This document shows, in pieces, positions 36,839 to 46,031 of a stretch of 64,000 nt of DNA. Origin of the DNA: Bacteroidales bacterium (GTDB taxonomy: Bacteria; Bacteroidota; Bacteroidia; Bacteroidales; UBA10428); contig JAFGOZ010000692.1 in assembly GCA_016926235.1 (NCBI GenBank), forward strand, positions 1 through 64,000, written 5' to 3'. The notes beneath the pieces were generated by a model. That model did not search any database and had not been told where the DNA came from. It saw only the letters and a list, made by a program, of their open reading frames with translations. The translations under genes were made by a program, and so were the position numbers. Numbering within the stretch: the stretch's first letter is position 1; each line of letters starts with the position of its first letter.

Positions 36839-37293
36839 AAAAAACACTACTTATAATAAGCCTTATCATTAGCGCTTCGGCTATAGGCAGCAACTATATA
36901 AGACCTTCTGAAGATGAGTTGTCCCGTCAATTGCAGATTTTCCTGGATCAATTTGACTCCAATGTGGCTTCGCACAATTGGCAGGAAATAGTGGGTCAGA
37001 TGGAAAAAAACTACAAAACAGAGCAATTGGATAATGCATTAGGCGGAGACACTCTTCAATTTATCAAAGAGTTCTTTTGCGGACTTACTGTGGGCTCAAA
37101 CAATTTCATTTGTCCTGAACCTGATAATATATATCAGGCAACGAGAAACGATGTGCTAATAGACAGGGAGATCATACAAGTAAATTATCACGTGGTATTA
37201 AATGATGGCACAGTGCTCATTGGAAACTGGTTTATACGCTATTACCGTAACGGGACAAATTATGTCTTTGGTCTTATTGGAGCAGTAGGATAA
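36835..37293 (+). CDS. Small secreted protein of unknown function
   Basis: A signal peptide (MKKTLLIISLIISASAIGS) is followed by about 130 residues. The mature part (helical start ELSRQLQIFLDQFDSNVASHNW, then strands VLIDREIIQVNYHVVLNDGTVLIGNWFIRYYRNGT) has the helix-then-sheet order of NTF2-like/SnoaL-type folds. No catalytic motif is seen. It overlaps the upstream kinase gene by four bases, so it is co-expressed with it. Confidence 0.68.
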   Translation: MKKTLLIISLIISASAIGSNYIRPSEDELSRQLQIFLDQFDSNVASHNWQEIVGQMEKNYKTEQLDNALGGDTLQFIKEFFCGLTVGSNNFICPEPDNIYQATRNDVLIDREIIQVNYHVVLNDGTVLIGNWFIRYYRNGTNYVFGLIGAVG

Positions 37294-37312
37294 TTAAGTG
37301 TAAATTTTACAT

Positions 37313-37783
37313 TTAATTATCCAGCTCAATTTTCACTACCCTGTATCCTTCAACAGCTTCCTGCACAGCATAAACAACACCAACAAAAACCGATATCATC
37401 CCTGAAAGAAAAAGGATCAGGGAAACGGATGAAAACACTGTTGCGTTTACTACAAATTGCATACCTATAGATAAGCAAGACAAAATAAATAAGGCAATTG
37501 CTATTGAATATGAAATAACAGTATTTCTTATGTGTTGAAGCCGAAGAGATAACTTGTCGAGTTGACTGGTAATACTTGCTAATCTTTTCTTATCAATATC
37601 TGTCAACCCAACAGTATCCCTGAGTATTCTTCTCTCACTTTCCAGTAACCTGACCCTGTTTATTACTACTGAATATTTATTATTTATTCCTAAAACCAAC
37701 AATCCACAGGCCGATATCATAATACCAGGGGCAAGCATGGATTGGATTATTTCAACAATTTTTACATCAATTTGCATCGTCAA
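37313..37783 (-). CDS. DUF2721 family membrane protein
   Basis: The 156 residues have an N-terminal helix (IIQSMLAPGIMISACGLLVLGINN), a cytoplasmic charged segment with RVRLLESERRIL and a coiled pattern, then two C-terminal helices. This arrangement, with the NKYSVVINRVRLL stretch, matches DUF2721. The function is unknown. It converges on the small secreted protein gene with a 19-bp gap. Confidence 0.8.
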   Translation of the reverse strand: MTMQIDVKIVEIIQSMLAPGIMISACGLLVLGINNKYSVVINRVRLLESERRILRDTVGLTDIDKKRLASITSQLDKLSLRLQHIRNTVISYSIAIALFILSCLSIGMQFVVNATVFSSVSLILFLSGMISVFVGVVYAVQEAVEGYRVVKIELDN

Positions 37784-37881
37784 TCATCTTTTTGCAAAAG
37801 TACTTAAAAAGAAGTATTAATTTTACTAATTTAGAATGGAATGATAATTGTATAAAAATCATAAATAAAAATAAATGTAAT

Positions 37882-38772
37882 ATGAAGAAAATACTACTTA
37901 TACTCAGTTTGTCGGTATCGTGTATGCTATCCAATGCACAATACACTCTTGATCATACGTTTACAGATCAAACCATATATGAAGTATCGTATGTTGAACT
38001 GGAAAATTCAGGTAAAAAATTGTACACAACCAATCAGGATGGGGAAACCTATGAACTTCAGTTTTTCAATATTGATTATACACCATATAAAAACATATCA
38101 ATTGATCTGGGATCAATTTTCATTGTCGATTATAAGGAATTTTCAATTTATGTTTATTATATAAGTGAGAATCTATTCGACACTGATGCAGAAATAGAAT
38201 TTATGGCTGAATTATATTATGTTGAAGACACTCCTGAAGAATACGAATATTCTCAAGTCTTGGTGTTTAATGAGACTGGCTCTATACTATTTGAAACGGA
38301 TATTGAGCGTAATAATTCATGGATTCTCTGGCCGAGTATGAATGGAACCGAAGTTAATGGTAACAGCCAGCCAGGATCTATCCATAATACTTCTGATGGC
38401 ACTAAGATGATTATAGGTTTATACGATTTTGTAGATACAATTTACAAATACGAAATATATGATTTGCCTGGAACCCTTCCTGTACATGCTAAATCAGGAC
38501 TTACAAACCCAACGGGCCAAACATTGCTTAAAGCTTATCCAAACCCGGCAAAATCCACATTTACAATTGATTACAAACTGGTAGAAGATGAAGAAGATGC
38601 ACAACTGTATATATATACCTCAGATGGAAAACTCATAAAGAAATTCGATCTAACCAGTAATGAAGGTAAAATAGCAGTCTCTGCTGAAGATATGCCGGCA
38701 GGGGCATATATTTATGAAATGAAGTCGCAAAGAAAAGGATACACACGTCGAAAATTGCTAATTTCTGAATAA
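37882..38772 (+). CDS. T9SS cargo protein of unknown function
   Basis: The start at 37882 gives a clean signal peptide (MKKILLILSLSVSCMLSNAQ); the longer frame from 37792 lacks one. The middle is rich in Tyr, Glu and Asp strands with no recognised enzyme motif. From about residue 222 a type A T9SS sorting domain follows: LLKAYPNPAKSTFTIDY, IYTSDGKLIKKF, PAGAYIYEMKS, ending RRKLLISE. Product is likely surface-exposed or released. A fold-back element starts two bases after the stop. Confidence 0.8.
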   Translation: MKKILLILSLSVSCMLSNAQYTLDHTFTDQTIYEVSYVELENSGKKLYTTNQDGETYELQFFNIDYTPYKNISIDLGSIFIVDYKEFSIYVYYISENLFDTDAEIEFMAELYYVEDTPEEYEYSQVLVFNETGSILFETDIERNNSWILWPSMNGTEVNGNSQPGSIHNTSDGTKMIIGLYDFVDTIYKYEIYDLPGTLPVHAKSGLTNPTGQTLLKAYPNPAKSTFTIDYKLVEDEEDAQLYIYTSDGKLIKKFDLTSNEGKIAVSAEDMPAGAYIYEMKSQRKGYTRRKLLISE

Positions 38773-38774
38773 AC

Positions 38775-38913
38775 AAAAGAGCGTGTCCAAAAAATCCTCA
38801 AAACCTTCATTCCAAAATTGTTTCGGAATCCAAAAAGATTGACGGTAAAATAGTCACAGATTCTGAAGCAAGTTCAGGATGATTACATCAGGATTTTTTG
38901 GACACGCTCTTTT
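38775..38913. repeat. Composite fold-back element: 24-bp inverted ends with two inner REP-like palindromes
   Basis: The left end 38775-38798 (starts AAAAGAGCGTGTCC) is the exact reverse complement of the right end 38890-38913 (ends GGACACGCTCTTTT). Inside, two imperfect palindromes of 25 nt (38807-38831 and 38858-38882) are related to each other in opposite orientation, about 18 of 25 positions. The words (TTCTGAAGCAAGTTCAGGAT) are of the kind found as dispersed repeats in Bacteroidetes. It exactly fills the gap between two convergent genes and, with T-runs at both ends, can serve as a bidirectional terminator. Confidence 0.7.
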
Positions 38914-38914
38914 T

Positions 38915-39907
38915 TTACATCTCCAATTTAAGATTTAATAATGCATTATCAATTATACCAATCTCTTCCTTTGTCAAATTCAAGTTTCCTGCGCCGGCAT
39001 TGTCTTCAATTTGCTTATCAGTACGGGCTCCTGCAAGCACTACAGTGATTCCCGGTTGCTTTAATGTCCACGCCAGTACAAGCTGGGCCAAAGTAGCATT
39101 TTTAGAATCAGCCAGTGGTTTTATCTCACCCAGAAAAGCATTAACTTTCATTATATTTTCAGGCTTATAATAAGGTGTACTTGTGCGTGTGTCGCCTTCA
39201 CCATATACTGTATCAGGTTTTATTTTACCTGTGAGTAGTCCTCTCTGCAAAGGACTATAAGCAAGAATCGCCTGGTTTTTTTTAATACAAAATGGCACCA
39301 CTTCTTCTTCAATGTCTCGTTTTAACATACTATAGGGTACCTGGTTTGAAACGATAGGAAATGATTCAAGCGCTTCTTTCATTTGTCCGGCACTGTAATT
39401 GCTCACTCCTGCTGCTCGTATTTTTCCTTGCTTATACAACATCTCCATTGCTTCCATTGTTTCGCTAACTGGAGTTGTCGGGTCAGCCCAATGTATTTGA
39501 TACAGGTCAATATAATCAGTACCCAGGCGTTTTAAGCTCTCCTCGCATTCCTTAATTACACTTTCCTTAGCTGAGTACCTGTATATATCTATTGGTTTCC
39601 CATCATTATCCTGTGATGCGAAATAAAACTGGCCCTTCTTATCGAGCCAACGCAAACCATATTTAGTAAGTATCTGCACTTTTTCACGTTTGCCTTTTAT
39701 AGCTTTTCCAACGATTTCCTCACTTTGCCCAAAACCATAGACAGGGGCAGTATCTATAGACGTAACACCCAGATCAATGCCTTTTTCGATAGCTTTTAAT
39801 GCTGCAGCAACATCGGCACCACCCCACATCCATCCGCCTATAGCCCATGCACCAAATGTAATCGTCGAAACTTTTACATCACTATTTCCTAATGTTTTAT
39901 AAACCAT
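38915..39907 (-). CDS. Aldo/keto reductase
   Basis: The NADPH-dependent (beta/alpha)8 reductase shows SIDTAPVYGFGQSEEIVGKAI (catalytic Asp and Tyr), TKYGLRW with the catalytic Lys, YIDLYQIHWAD with the His, and the cofactor stretch IPVVLAGAR-like ITVVLAGARTDKQIEDN. At 330 residues it fits the YajO/general stress AKR subgroup. The substrate is not evident. It is monocistronic and ends two bases from the composite repeat. Confidence 0.9.
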   Translation of the reverse strand: MVYKTLGNSDVKVSTITFGAWAIGGWMWGGADVAAALKAIEKGIDLGVTSIDTAPVYGFGQSEEIVGKAIKGKREKVQILTKYGLRWLDKKGQFYFASQDNDGKPIDIYRYSAKESVIKECEESLKRLGTDYIDLYQIHWADPTTPVSETMEAMEMLYKQGKIRAAGVSNYSAGQMKEALESFPIVSNQVPYSMLKRDIEEEVVPFCIKKNQAILAYSPLQRGLLTGKIKPDTVYGEGDTRTSTPYYKPENIMKVNAFLGEIKPLADSKNATLAQLVLAWTLKQPGITVVLAGARTDKQIEDNAGAGNLNLTKEEIGIIDNALLNLKLEM

Positions 39908-40004
39908 ACTATTTAATTTTGTTATCGCTTAATACAAATGTACTAAATGCACCTTTAATAAAGTTAATTATTACTGTCCGGAAAAATAGAAACAATCGAT
40001 AAAA

Positions 40005-40111
40005 GCGCTAAAGCGCAGTTTTTTCATCATTGATCTTTTAATTTGTCAGAATTTCGGACTAAAGTCCATTTATCATAAGGGGTAATTATTACCCCCGGAT
40101 AAATCCGGGGG
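40005..40111. repeat. Cluster of short REP-like palindromes
   Basis: Four stems lie in series: GCGCTAAAGCGC (40005-40016), GGACTAAAGTCC (40056-40067), GGGGTAAT/ATTACCCC (40079-40095) and CCCCCGGAT/ATCCGGGGG (40092-40111). The last two share CCCC and cannot form together. The G+C-rich words stand out from the AT-rich surroundings. They fill most of the 310-bp gap between the aldo/keto reductase and the gene ending at 40218; no gene is present there. Confidence 0.55.
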
Positions 40112-40217
40112 CTATAATTATCGCATATATTCAGGTTTTTTGCCTCTTTATCGGTTTTTTTCCGGTCACTACTGAAAGGTTATATCTCAGGACAACAAAA
40201 AAATAATCTTTCAACAT

Positions 40218-40715
40218 CTAAAAACTTCCAATATTCACAACTTTTGGAGTTTTTATTGTCGGATGATCTTCAGGCACCATAATAGAAACCGGCGCTGGCA
40301 TCCCATTGGAAGGATCAATTTTTGCAATCCATACCTTATAAACATATCCTTTTATAGCACTGGCTCCATAACCCTGTCCATTCGACATGGTTTTATTCAC
40401 ACGGGTAATTTCAGGAGGATCTTTGTAAAATTTTATATCCTGGAAGTCCTTTTTAAGTGAATAATCTTTTATCCCGGTTCTTAGATTTGTTCCGGATTCA
40501 TTTACCAGTGTTCCTCCGGCAATACTTTTAAACTTATCATAGCAAATATCCAGGCTCTCACTTTTCAGGATGGCGATATATTCTACCAGCACATCCTTAA
40601 CATTTGAAGGTAGTTCATCCACAGGTATGTCGTTTACTTTTGACTGGCCAATCACTAATCCCGCAGAAATTGAATAGATTATGCAAATACATAAAATTTT
40701 TACCATTGTTTTCAT
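40218..40715 (-). CDS. Hypothetical secreted protein
   Basis: The start at 40715 gives a signal peptide (MKTMVKILCICIIYSISAGLVIGQ); the longer frame from 40796 would bury it. The mature region of about 140 residues begins with a helix (VDELPSNVKDVLVEYIAILKS) and continues with strands containing YGASAIKGYVYKVWIAKID. No family was recognised. It is divergent from the AraD-type gene. Confidence 0.65.
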   Translation of the reverse strand: MKTMVKILCICIIYSISAGLVIGQSKVNDIPVDELPSNVKDVLVEYIAILKSESLDICYDKFKSIAGGTLVNESGTNLRTGIKDYSLKKDFQDIKFYKDPPEITRVNKTMSNGQGYGASAIKGYVYKVWIAKIDPSNGMPAPVSIMVPEDHPTIKTPKVVNIGSF

Positions 40716-40863
40716 AATTGTCAATTTTAGTTTTACTATTAAGTTACAACAATATTCTATAAATAACCAAAAAAAATGCTTCCATTCCGATCTCAAACAT
40801 TACACCTTTCCATATATGAATTTTCCATATATTTCAGTAACTTTGGGTAAAACCCTGTCAATT

Positions 40864-41559
40864 ATGAGCCAATATAATACTTTAAAAGAAGCAGTATACG
40901 AAGCAAACATCCTGCTTCCGAAGTTAGACCTGGTATCGTATACATTTGGTAATGCCAGTCAGATAGACCGTGATAAAGGAGTTATAGGTATAAAACCAAG
41001 CGGTATTCCATATAATTCCATTACTATTAATGATATAGTAATTGTAGACCTGGAAGGAAATGTAGTGGAAGGCAAATTTAAGCCATCTTCTGATACAAAA
41101 GCTCATCTTATACTTTATAAAAATTTACAGAAAATTGGAGGTATAGTACATACCTATTCCACCTTTGCGATAGCCTGGTCCCAGGCAATGAAGCCAATAC
41201 CCATTTTAGGCACATTCCATGCAGACCATATGTTGCGTGAGATCCCCTGTACTGAAACCATGACGGATGATATGATAAAAGGAGATTATGAAAGGGAATC
41301 CGGACATCAAATTTTGGAAGTAATGAAAAACATGGATTGTGAAGAAGTTGAAATGATATTGGTTGCAAGCCATGGACCATTTTGCTGGGGCAAAAATGTT
41401 GAAACAGCACTACAAAATAGCGTATTACTTGAAAAAATAGCCAAGCTGGCCTATTTAACACTTCAAATCAATCCTGCTATTAATCCTCTGGCAAAAAAAC
41501 TTGTTCATAAGCACTATAAGCGCAAGCATGGCAAGGATGCTTATTATGGACAGGAATGA
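40864..41559 (+). CDS. araD: L-ribulose-5-phosphate 4-epimerase (class II aldolase family)
   Basis: The start at 40864 (MSQYNTLKEAVYEANILLP) matches family N-termini; the upstream extension is not conserved in type. Motifs of the class II aldolase/epimerase fold are TFGNASQ, IKPSGIPY, the zinc-ligand region VHTYSTFAIAWSQA, GTFHADHMLREIPCT, and the late SHGPFCWG. At 232 residues it fits AraD, which interconverts L-ribulose-5-P and D-xylulose-5-P. No araA or araB is nearby; related UlaF/SgbE specificity is possible. Confidence 0.87.
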   Translation: MSQYNTLKEAVYEANILLPKLDLVSYTFGNASQIDRDKGVIGIKPSGIPYNSITINDIVIVDLEGNVVEGKFKPSSDTKAHLILYKNLQKIGGIVHTYSTFAIAWSQAMKPIPILGTFHADHMLREIPCTETMTDDMIKGDYERESGHQILEVMKNMDCEEVEMILVASHGPFCWGKNVETALQNSVLLEKIAKLAYLTLQINPAINPLAKKLVHKHYKRKHGKDAYYGQE

Positions 41560-41735
41560 TTTTATGCAAGAATCCATGTTTTAAACTGCTGATAAATAAA
41601 GAATTAACGAAAATATCAGATTATTTAAAAATGGAATAATGGATGGATGGAATAATAAAAGACAAAAATTTATAGATTTAAGCCTCAAAACCTGATTGAT
41701 GTTCAAAAAGGCAATTATTCATTTTCTATCACTCC

Positions 41736-41771
41736 AGTCTTTTAATATATAGTATATGCAGTTAAAAGACT
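41736..41771. terminator. Hairpin between convergent genes
   Basis: A perfect 10-bp stem AGTCTTTTAA/TTAAAAGACT with a 16-nt loop lies between the convergent araD and ferritin-VIT genes. There is no clear T-run beyond the stem, so its role as a terminator is uncertain. The rest of this 245-bp gap shows nothing. Confidence 0.4.
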
Positions 41772-41804
41772 AAATTCAATCTTCTTTGGGTAGAAAAAGG
41801 TTAC

Positions 41805-42671
41805 TTATACGTCTATATTAAAAAAATGCCTGATAACATAGCCTATCCCAAATGTTATAGCTGCTACTCCAAAGCTTAAAATAGCCATTTCCCAGAATCG
41901 TTTTTTAAACGAATAATCCTTTGCAACTGAAATATAATAATTGAAAAATAGAATAATAAGTAGGGCAATGGTAAGAGTAAGTGCCAGACAGATAAAGTAA
42001 TTTGCAATCAACAAGTAGGGCAATATAAGTGCCATTACTGTAAAAATATAGGCAATACCTGTATAAACTGAAGCTCTTAAAGCCCTCTCACTTTCACCTT
42101 CCGATTTATTCGACAAATATTCTGATGCAGCCATAGAAAAGGATGCAGCAATACCGGTAATCAATCCGGCCAATGCAATAATTCGGGTATTTTGTAATGC
42201 AAAGGTAAGGCCGGCAAGAGCACCTGTAAGTTCTACAAGGGCATCATTCAAGCCAAGTACAATTGAACCTACATAATCCAGTTTTTCTTCCTGAATCATT
42301 CCTATCAGCTCCTTCTCATGCCTGTCCTCATCATCTGCTATTTTCTTTGCCTCTGGCAATCGTTTCGCTATTTCATTATAATTAACATTGGCTTTCCCCT
42401 CCCCTCTTTCCATTAACTTGATCCCAAAGGTAATACCTAATATCCTTGATATCCAATAGTAAAAGAACACTTTCCCCATTTTCGGTTTAGCCTCTATATG
42501 AGTATAGGTCTTCCAAAAATCTGCATGACTCTTTTCTTCATTTGCAATTCGTTGCAATATTTCAGAATTATCCTGGTCTTTAATTTTATTTGCCAGCTTT
42601 GAGTAAATATGGTATTCTGTAATTTCGTTGGTTTGAGCGGCTACCAGTGTTTTTGATAATTCTTTATCCAT
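41805..42671 (-). CDS. Ferritin-like domain fused to VIT1/CCC1 transporter (MbfA-type)
   Basis: Residues 1-130 form a ferritin/rubrerythrin-type four-helix bundle with iron-ligand patterns NEITEYHIY, EEKSHADFW and DDEDRHEKEL. Residues 130-288 form a VIT1-like membrane domain: IVLGLNDALVELTGALAGLTFAL, SMAASEYLSNKSE. The build equals membrane-bound ferritins that export Fe(II) or Mn(II) and protect from iron and peroxide stress. It is monocistronic. The metal cannot be fixed from the sequence. Confidence 0.88.
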   Translation of the reverse strand: MDKELSKTLVAAQTNEITEYHIYSKLANKIKDQDNSEILQRIANEEKSHADFWKTYTHIEAKPKMGKVFFYYWISRILGITFGIKLMERGEGKANVNYNEIAKRLPEAKKIADDEDRHEKELIGMIQEEKLDYVGSIVLGLNDALVELTGALAGLTFALQNTRIIALAGLITGIAASFSMAASEYLSNKSEGESERALRASVYTGIAYIFTVMALILPYLLIANYFICLALTLTIALLIILFFNYYISVAKDYSFKKRFWEMAILSFGVAAITFGIGYVIRHFFNIDV

Positions 42672-42756
42672 ACTATTTTAGCTAAAAAGTGTTAAAGACA
42701 TTGAAATCAAAATTAATGTAGAAAATACAAAAACTTAAAAGTAAATGTTATATATT

Positions 42757-45102
42757 TCATTCCTCATCCTTCATTAATATAATATGCTTATACTTGGCAT
42801 ACAGGAATGATATAATGATTAGCAGAATTCCCAGAGCGACCAGTAAAATGAAACGTCCCAGTGCTGTCACATTGGAAATATCGTAAATAAATAACTTAAA
42901 TAGAGTTATTCCAAAAAGTACAATTGCGGAAATGCGCAAATGTTTTCTCTTTTTGGCAATACCCAATGAAATGATCATTACTGCATACAAGCCCCATAGG
43001 ATACTTATAAAAATATTTGGATTTTCAACATAAGTTAATTTGTCAAGACTATGAAATAGTTCCCCTGTCAATATGGAAATGATAATAAAATGAGATAGTA
43101 TCGAAAATAGCTTTTTATACGATCTTTCTGTTATGATCGTCTTTATAGTAAGATTTGTAAAGAAAAGTAAAGAAGCTGTCACAGTATATGATATATAGCC
43201 AATCCAAAAAGCAATAGAACTAATTGCTCCATCCTCCGTAAATAACGATGATGCAAATTCCTCTTTCAATATTCCTATTCGTCGCAGTCCTAATACTACA
43301 AAGGCGAGCAGAAGAACTGCACTTATCGTGTTCAAAATATGGGCAAAAACTTTACTTTTATACAACCTGATATTAAGTATATATAAAATAACAAGGTATA
43401 TCATATAATAATCGTGCAAGGTCAGCCGTCTGAGCATTCGTATTTGCCGGTTATAATCGTTTACTCTGAATGAAAAATTTGTCATCTGTTTATTCCAGAA
43501 GGTTACAATCTCCATCCTTACTGCATAAAAGACTACAAAAAATACCAGGATTGGCAATGTATAATCCAGAAATTGCTTATAAAACAGCTGTTTTTCCCTT
43601 CCTTCAAGGTACTTTTTATTTCTGTTAATTACTGCAATGGCTCCAAATCCCGCTGCTACCAATATTGAATTAAGAAAATGCCGGTTGAAGATAAAAACGA
43701 TTTCAGCTTCCGAATTACGATAATATTCCGGATAAATAGTATACCAGTCATGCACGAGGCTAAAAAATGCAAGAAAAATAAGCGGATATGACAAGTACTC
43801 ATAAACAGATGCTTTACGTCCTCTCCCAATCCAAAACAATACAACAGCTTCGGCAATCCATAATAATGTGACCCAATAACCATTAAGTTGCACAGGTATG
43901 GCAATCGTAATAAATGTAACTACCAGGCCCAGGGTAAAAAGACGAAAGTTTTTATCCTGTACTTCCTTAAGCCAGAGTAACCCTGCAATTAAGAAATGTA
44001 AAACAGCGTTCCCAATTGTAAACAAACCCAGATAATCTTTACTGAATAATCCTTCATCCATTATATGATAACCTATCCCATAAAAGAAAAATGTATTGGA
44101 CAAGAGCAGGATGACATCCCCGACACCAAATTTCTCATTGCGAATAAGCTTATAAGCAAGTACCAGAAGGTAAAACTGCAGAAAGAAAAGTATTGCAAAT
44201 GTAAAGCTCATACCAAGGCTATTATAATATGCCTCCGTATCAAAATACCATGAAACAAATATTAGCCATGAGAATCCAAACGCTACATAGTTAAGTGCTT
44301 TCCAGTCTTTTTTAAAAGCAAGGAAAAGGATACCCATATTAATGATTATCATATAGATGAACAGTACTAATCCATTTTCGAGACCGGTATCTGTAATAAA
44401 AGGTATTGCATAGGCTCCTACTAGGCCCAGGTGTGCAATTATCTGCCGATTGTATTGCAAAGCCGAACCGACAGCAAACAGGGTAAATATAAGCATGAGC
44501 ACGAAAGCAGCCAAAGGTGGAATGATGTTGTAAAAGCTATATGCAAAATAGGAGATGAAATACATCACAGATATTCCTCCACTTAATAAAGCTGCACTAA
44601 ATGCATCATATTTCTTTCGTACTTTCAGGGCAATACTTATAAGTATGATACCTGCCAGATAACCCAATACGACACGTACCATAGGACTTAACCAATTTCT
44701 GTCAATTGCATACTTTGCTCCCAGGCCGATACCAATAACCGTAATAGCAATGCCTACAATATTAATGATGCGTCCGCCAATAAATTCTTCCAGGTTCGAT
44801 TTCTCCTTTCCGCGGTGTGATTGCTGCTGTGATATTGATTGTTTTTTGAATGTTTGAGGAATGGGTTCTGCAATTGTTTCTTTTACCGGGGATTGTAAAG
44901 TTTGATCAATAATAGGTTTTGATTCCTCAACCGGGCTTACGTTGTCCTTTACCTCTTCTTTAGGTGCATTTTTTAATATCTGAACCTCCTCTTTTAATTG
45001 CTTTATCTCTCTTAAAAAGTACTCATTACGGTTTGATAATTCTTCAATTCTCCTAAGCAATTCATCGAGTTTATTTTGATTTGCCTCCATTGTTCTGTTC
45101 AT
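42757..45102 (-). CDS. DUF2339 family polytopic membrane protein
   Basis: Residues 1-40 form a coiled coil (LLRRIEELSNRNEYFLREIKQLKEEVQIL), then a linker rich in Pro, Glu and Gln, then the signature EEFIGGRIINIVGIAITVIGIGLGAKYAIDRNWL and about 20 membrane helices to the end. This is DUF2339, whose function is not known. Start choice is uncertain: Met5 at 45090 is equally possible. It is divergent from the envelope operon at 45297 and transcribed on its own. Confidence 0.87.
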   Translation of the reverse strand: MNRTMEANQNKLDELLRRIEELSNRNEYFLREIKQLKEEVQILKNAPKEEVKDNVSPVEESKPIIDQTLQSPVKETIAEPIPQTFKKQSISQQQSHRGKEKSNLEEFIGGRIINIVGIAITVIGIGLGAKYAIDRNWLSPMVRVVLGYLAGIILISIALKVRKKYDAFSAALLSGGISVMYFISYFAYSFYNIIPPLAAFVLMLIFTLFAVGSALQYNRQIIAHLGLVGAYAIPFITDTGLENGLVLFIYMIIINMGILFLAFKKDWKALNYVAFGFSWLIFVSWYFDTEAYYNSLGMSFTFAILFFLQFYLLVLAYKLIRNEKFGVGDVILLLSNTFFFYGIGYHIMDEGLFSKDYLGLFTIGNAVLHFLIAGLLWLKEVQDKNFRLFTLGLVVTFITIAIPVQLNGYWVTLLWIAEAVVLFWIGRGRKASVYEYLSYPLIFLAFFSLVHDWYTIYPEYYRNSEAEIVFIFNRHFLNSILVAAGFGAIAVINRNKKYLEGREKQLFYKQFLDYTLPILVFFVVFYAVRMEIVTFWNKQMTNFSFRVNDYNRQIRMLRRLTLHDYYMIYLVILYILNIRLYKSKVFAHILNTISAVLLLAFVVLGLRRIGILKEEFASSLFTEDGAISSIAFWIGYISYTVTASLLFFTNLTIKTIITERSYKKLFSILSHFIIISILTGELFHSLDKLTYVENPNIFISILWGLYAVMIISLGIAKKRKHLRISAIVLFGITLFKLFIYDISNVTALGRFILLVALGILLIIISFLYAKYKHIILMKDEE

Positions 45103-45243
45103 TGAGTTTTCTGAACTAAAACTAGTAAAAAAACTTTGAATTCAATAGAGAATTACAATCAATATCAACCAAATAAAAGATAAAACAATTCATTATATAG
45201 CAGCAAATTTCATCTGACTACTTTCAACATTAGCAAATCTTAC

Positions 45244-45251
45244 TATATTTG
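45244..45251 (+). promoter_or_regulatory. Candidate promoter (TATATTTG with TTTC upstream) of the DUF3857 operon
   Basis: TATATTTG fits TAnnTTTG, and TTTC at 45222-45225 is close to the -33 TTTG with an 18-bp spacer. The start codon of the first gene is at 45297. Confidence 0.5.
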
Positions 45252-45296
45252 TTTGTGGATATTAATACTATTTATGCAGTTAATTCTAATATAAAA

Positions 45297-46031
45297 ATGA
45301 TAAGAAAAATCACCTTATTATTAAAGTTTCTCTTTTTTCTACTTTTCAATTTATATTCATTATCTGCTTATTGTCAGAAAATATTCACCGAAGATCTAAA
45401 AAGAATTCACACCTACACAATAGGATATCAGATGCCAATACTCACAAAACCCGAATTTCAACACAGTCATGGTTTTACATGTGGTTTTGAATTCATTATT
45501 AAATATAAGGAGAAGAACAAGGAAAACTCAAATCTTAAATTTAAAGGTACGGATCATCATGTATTTCTAAATAATGCAGTTGGAGGATATTTTAATCTTG
45601 ATAGTACAAACAGCTTATATGTACACTCACAACCAGGAAGCCGAATAACCTGGAGAACAGGTTTTAAGCTTGAAGTTTTTGCAGGACTAGGTTATATACG
45701 CACCTATCCAAATCCGAATTATCTAAGCAGTGAAACAAAATTTGTAAAAAACTTTGATAAAAACGGCAAAGGTCATTTTATGCCTTCAGTTGCAACTGGT
45801 TTAGGATGGGACTTTTATCGGTGCTGGAATATTCCTATAGCTCTAAATCTAAGACCCGGAATGTACTTTCAATTCCCTGCAGAAAAAGCATTCAAACCTT
45901 ATTACATTATTGAAGGCAGTTTGAGCTTTAGTATTTATAAGATCCGTGAAAGAACTTATAAACAAATACTCATTGACACTTTTAGTAAGAAAAAAGAACG
46001 AAACATGAATAAACCCATGAAGAAGTTATGA
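45297..46031 (+). CDS. Putative outer-membrane barrel, first gene of the DUF3857 operon
   Basis: The start at 45297 gives a signal peptide (MIRKITLLLKFLFFLLFNLYSLSAYCQ). The mature protein of about 218 residues alternates strands with Gly/aromatic turns (HGFTCGFEFIIKY, WRTGFKLEVFAGLGYIRTY, MPSVATGLGWDFYRCW, PYYIIEGSLSFSIYKI). This is the look of an outer-membrane barrel, but the C-terminus is a basic tail (KKKERNMNKPMKK), which is unusual for a barrel. Its stop overlaps the next start (46028-46031), so translation is coupled. Confidence 0.65.
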   Translation: MIRKITLLLKFLFFLLFNLYSLSAYCQKIFTEDLKRIHTYTIGYQMPILTKPEFQHSHGFTCGFEFIIKYKEKNKENSNLKFKGTDHHVFLNNAVGGYFNLDSTNSLYVHSQPGSRITWRTGFKLEVFAGLGYIRTYPNPNYLSSETKFVKNFDKNGKGHFMPSVATGLGWDFYRCWNIPIALNLRPGMYFQFPAEKAFKPYYIIEGSLSFSIYKIRERTYKQILIDTFSKKKERNMNKPMKKL

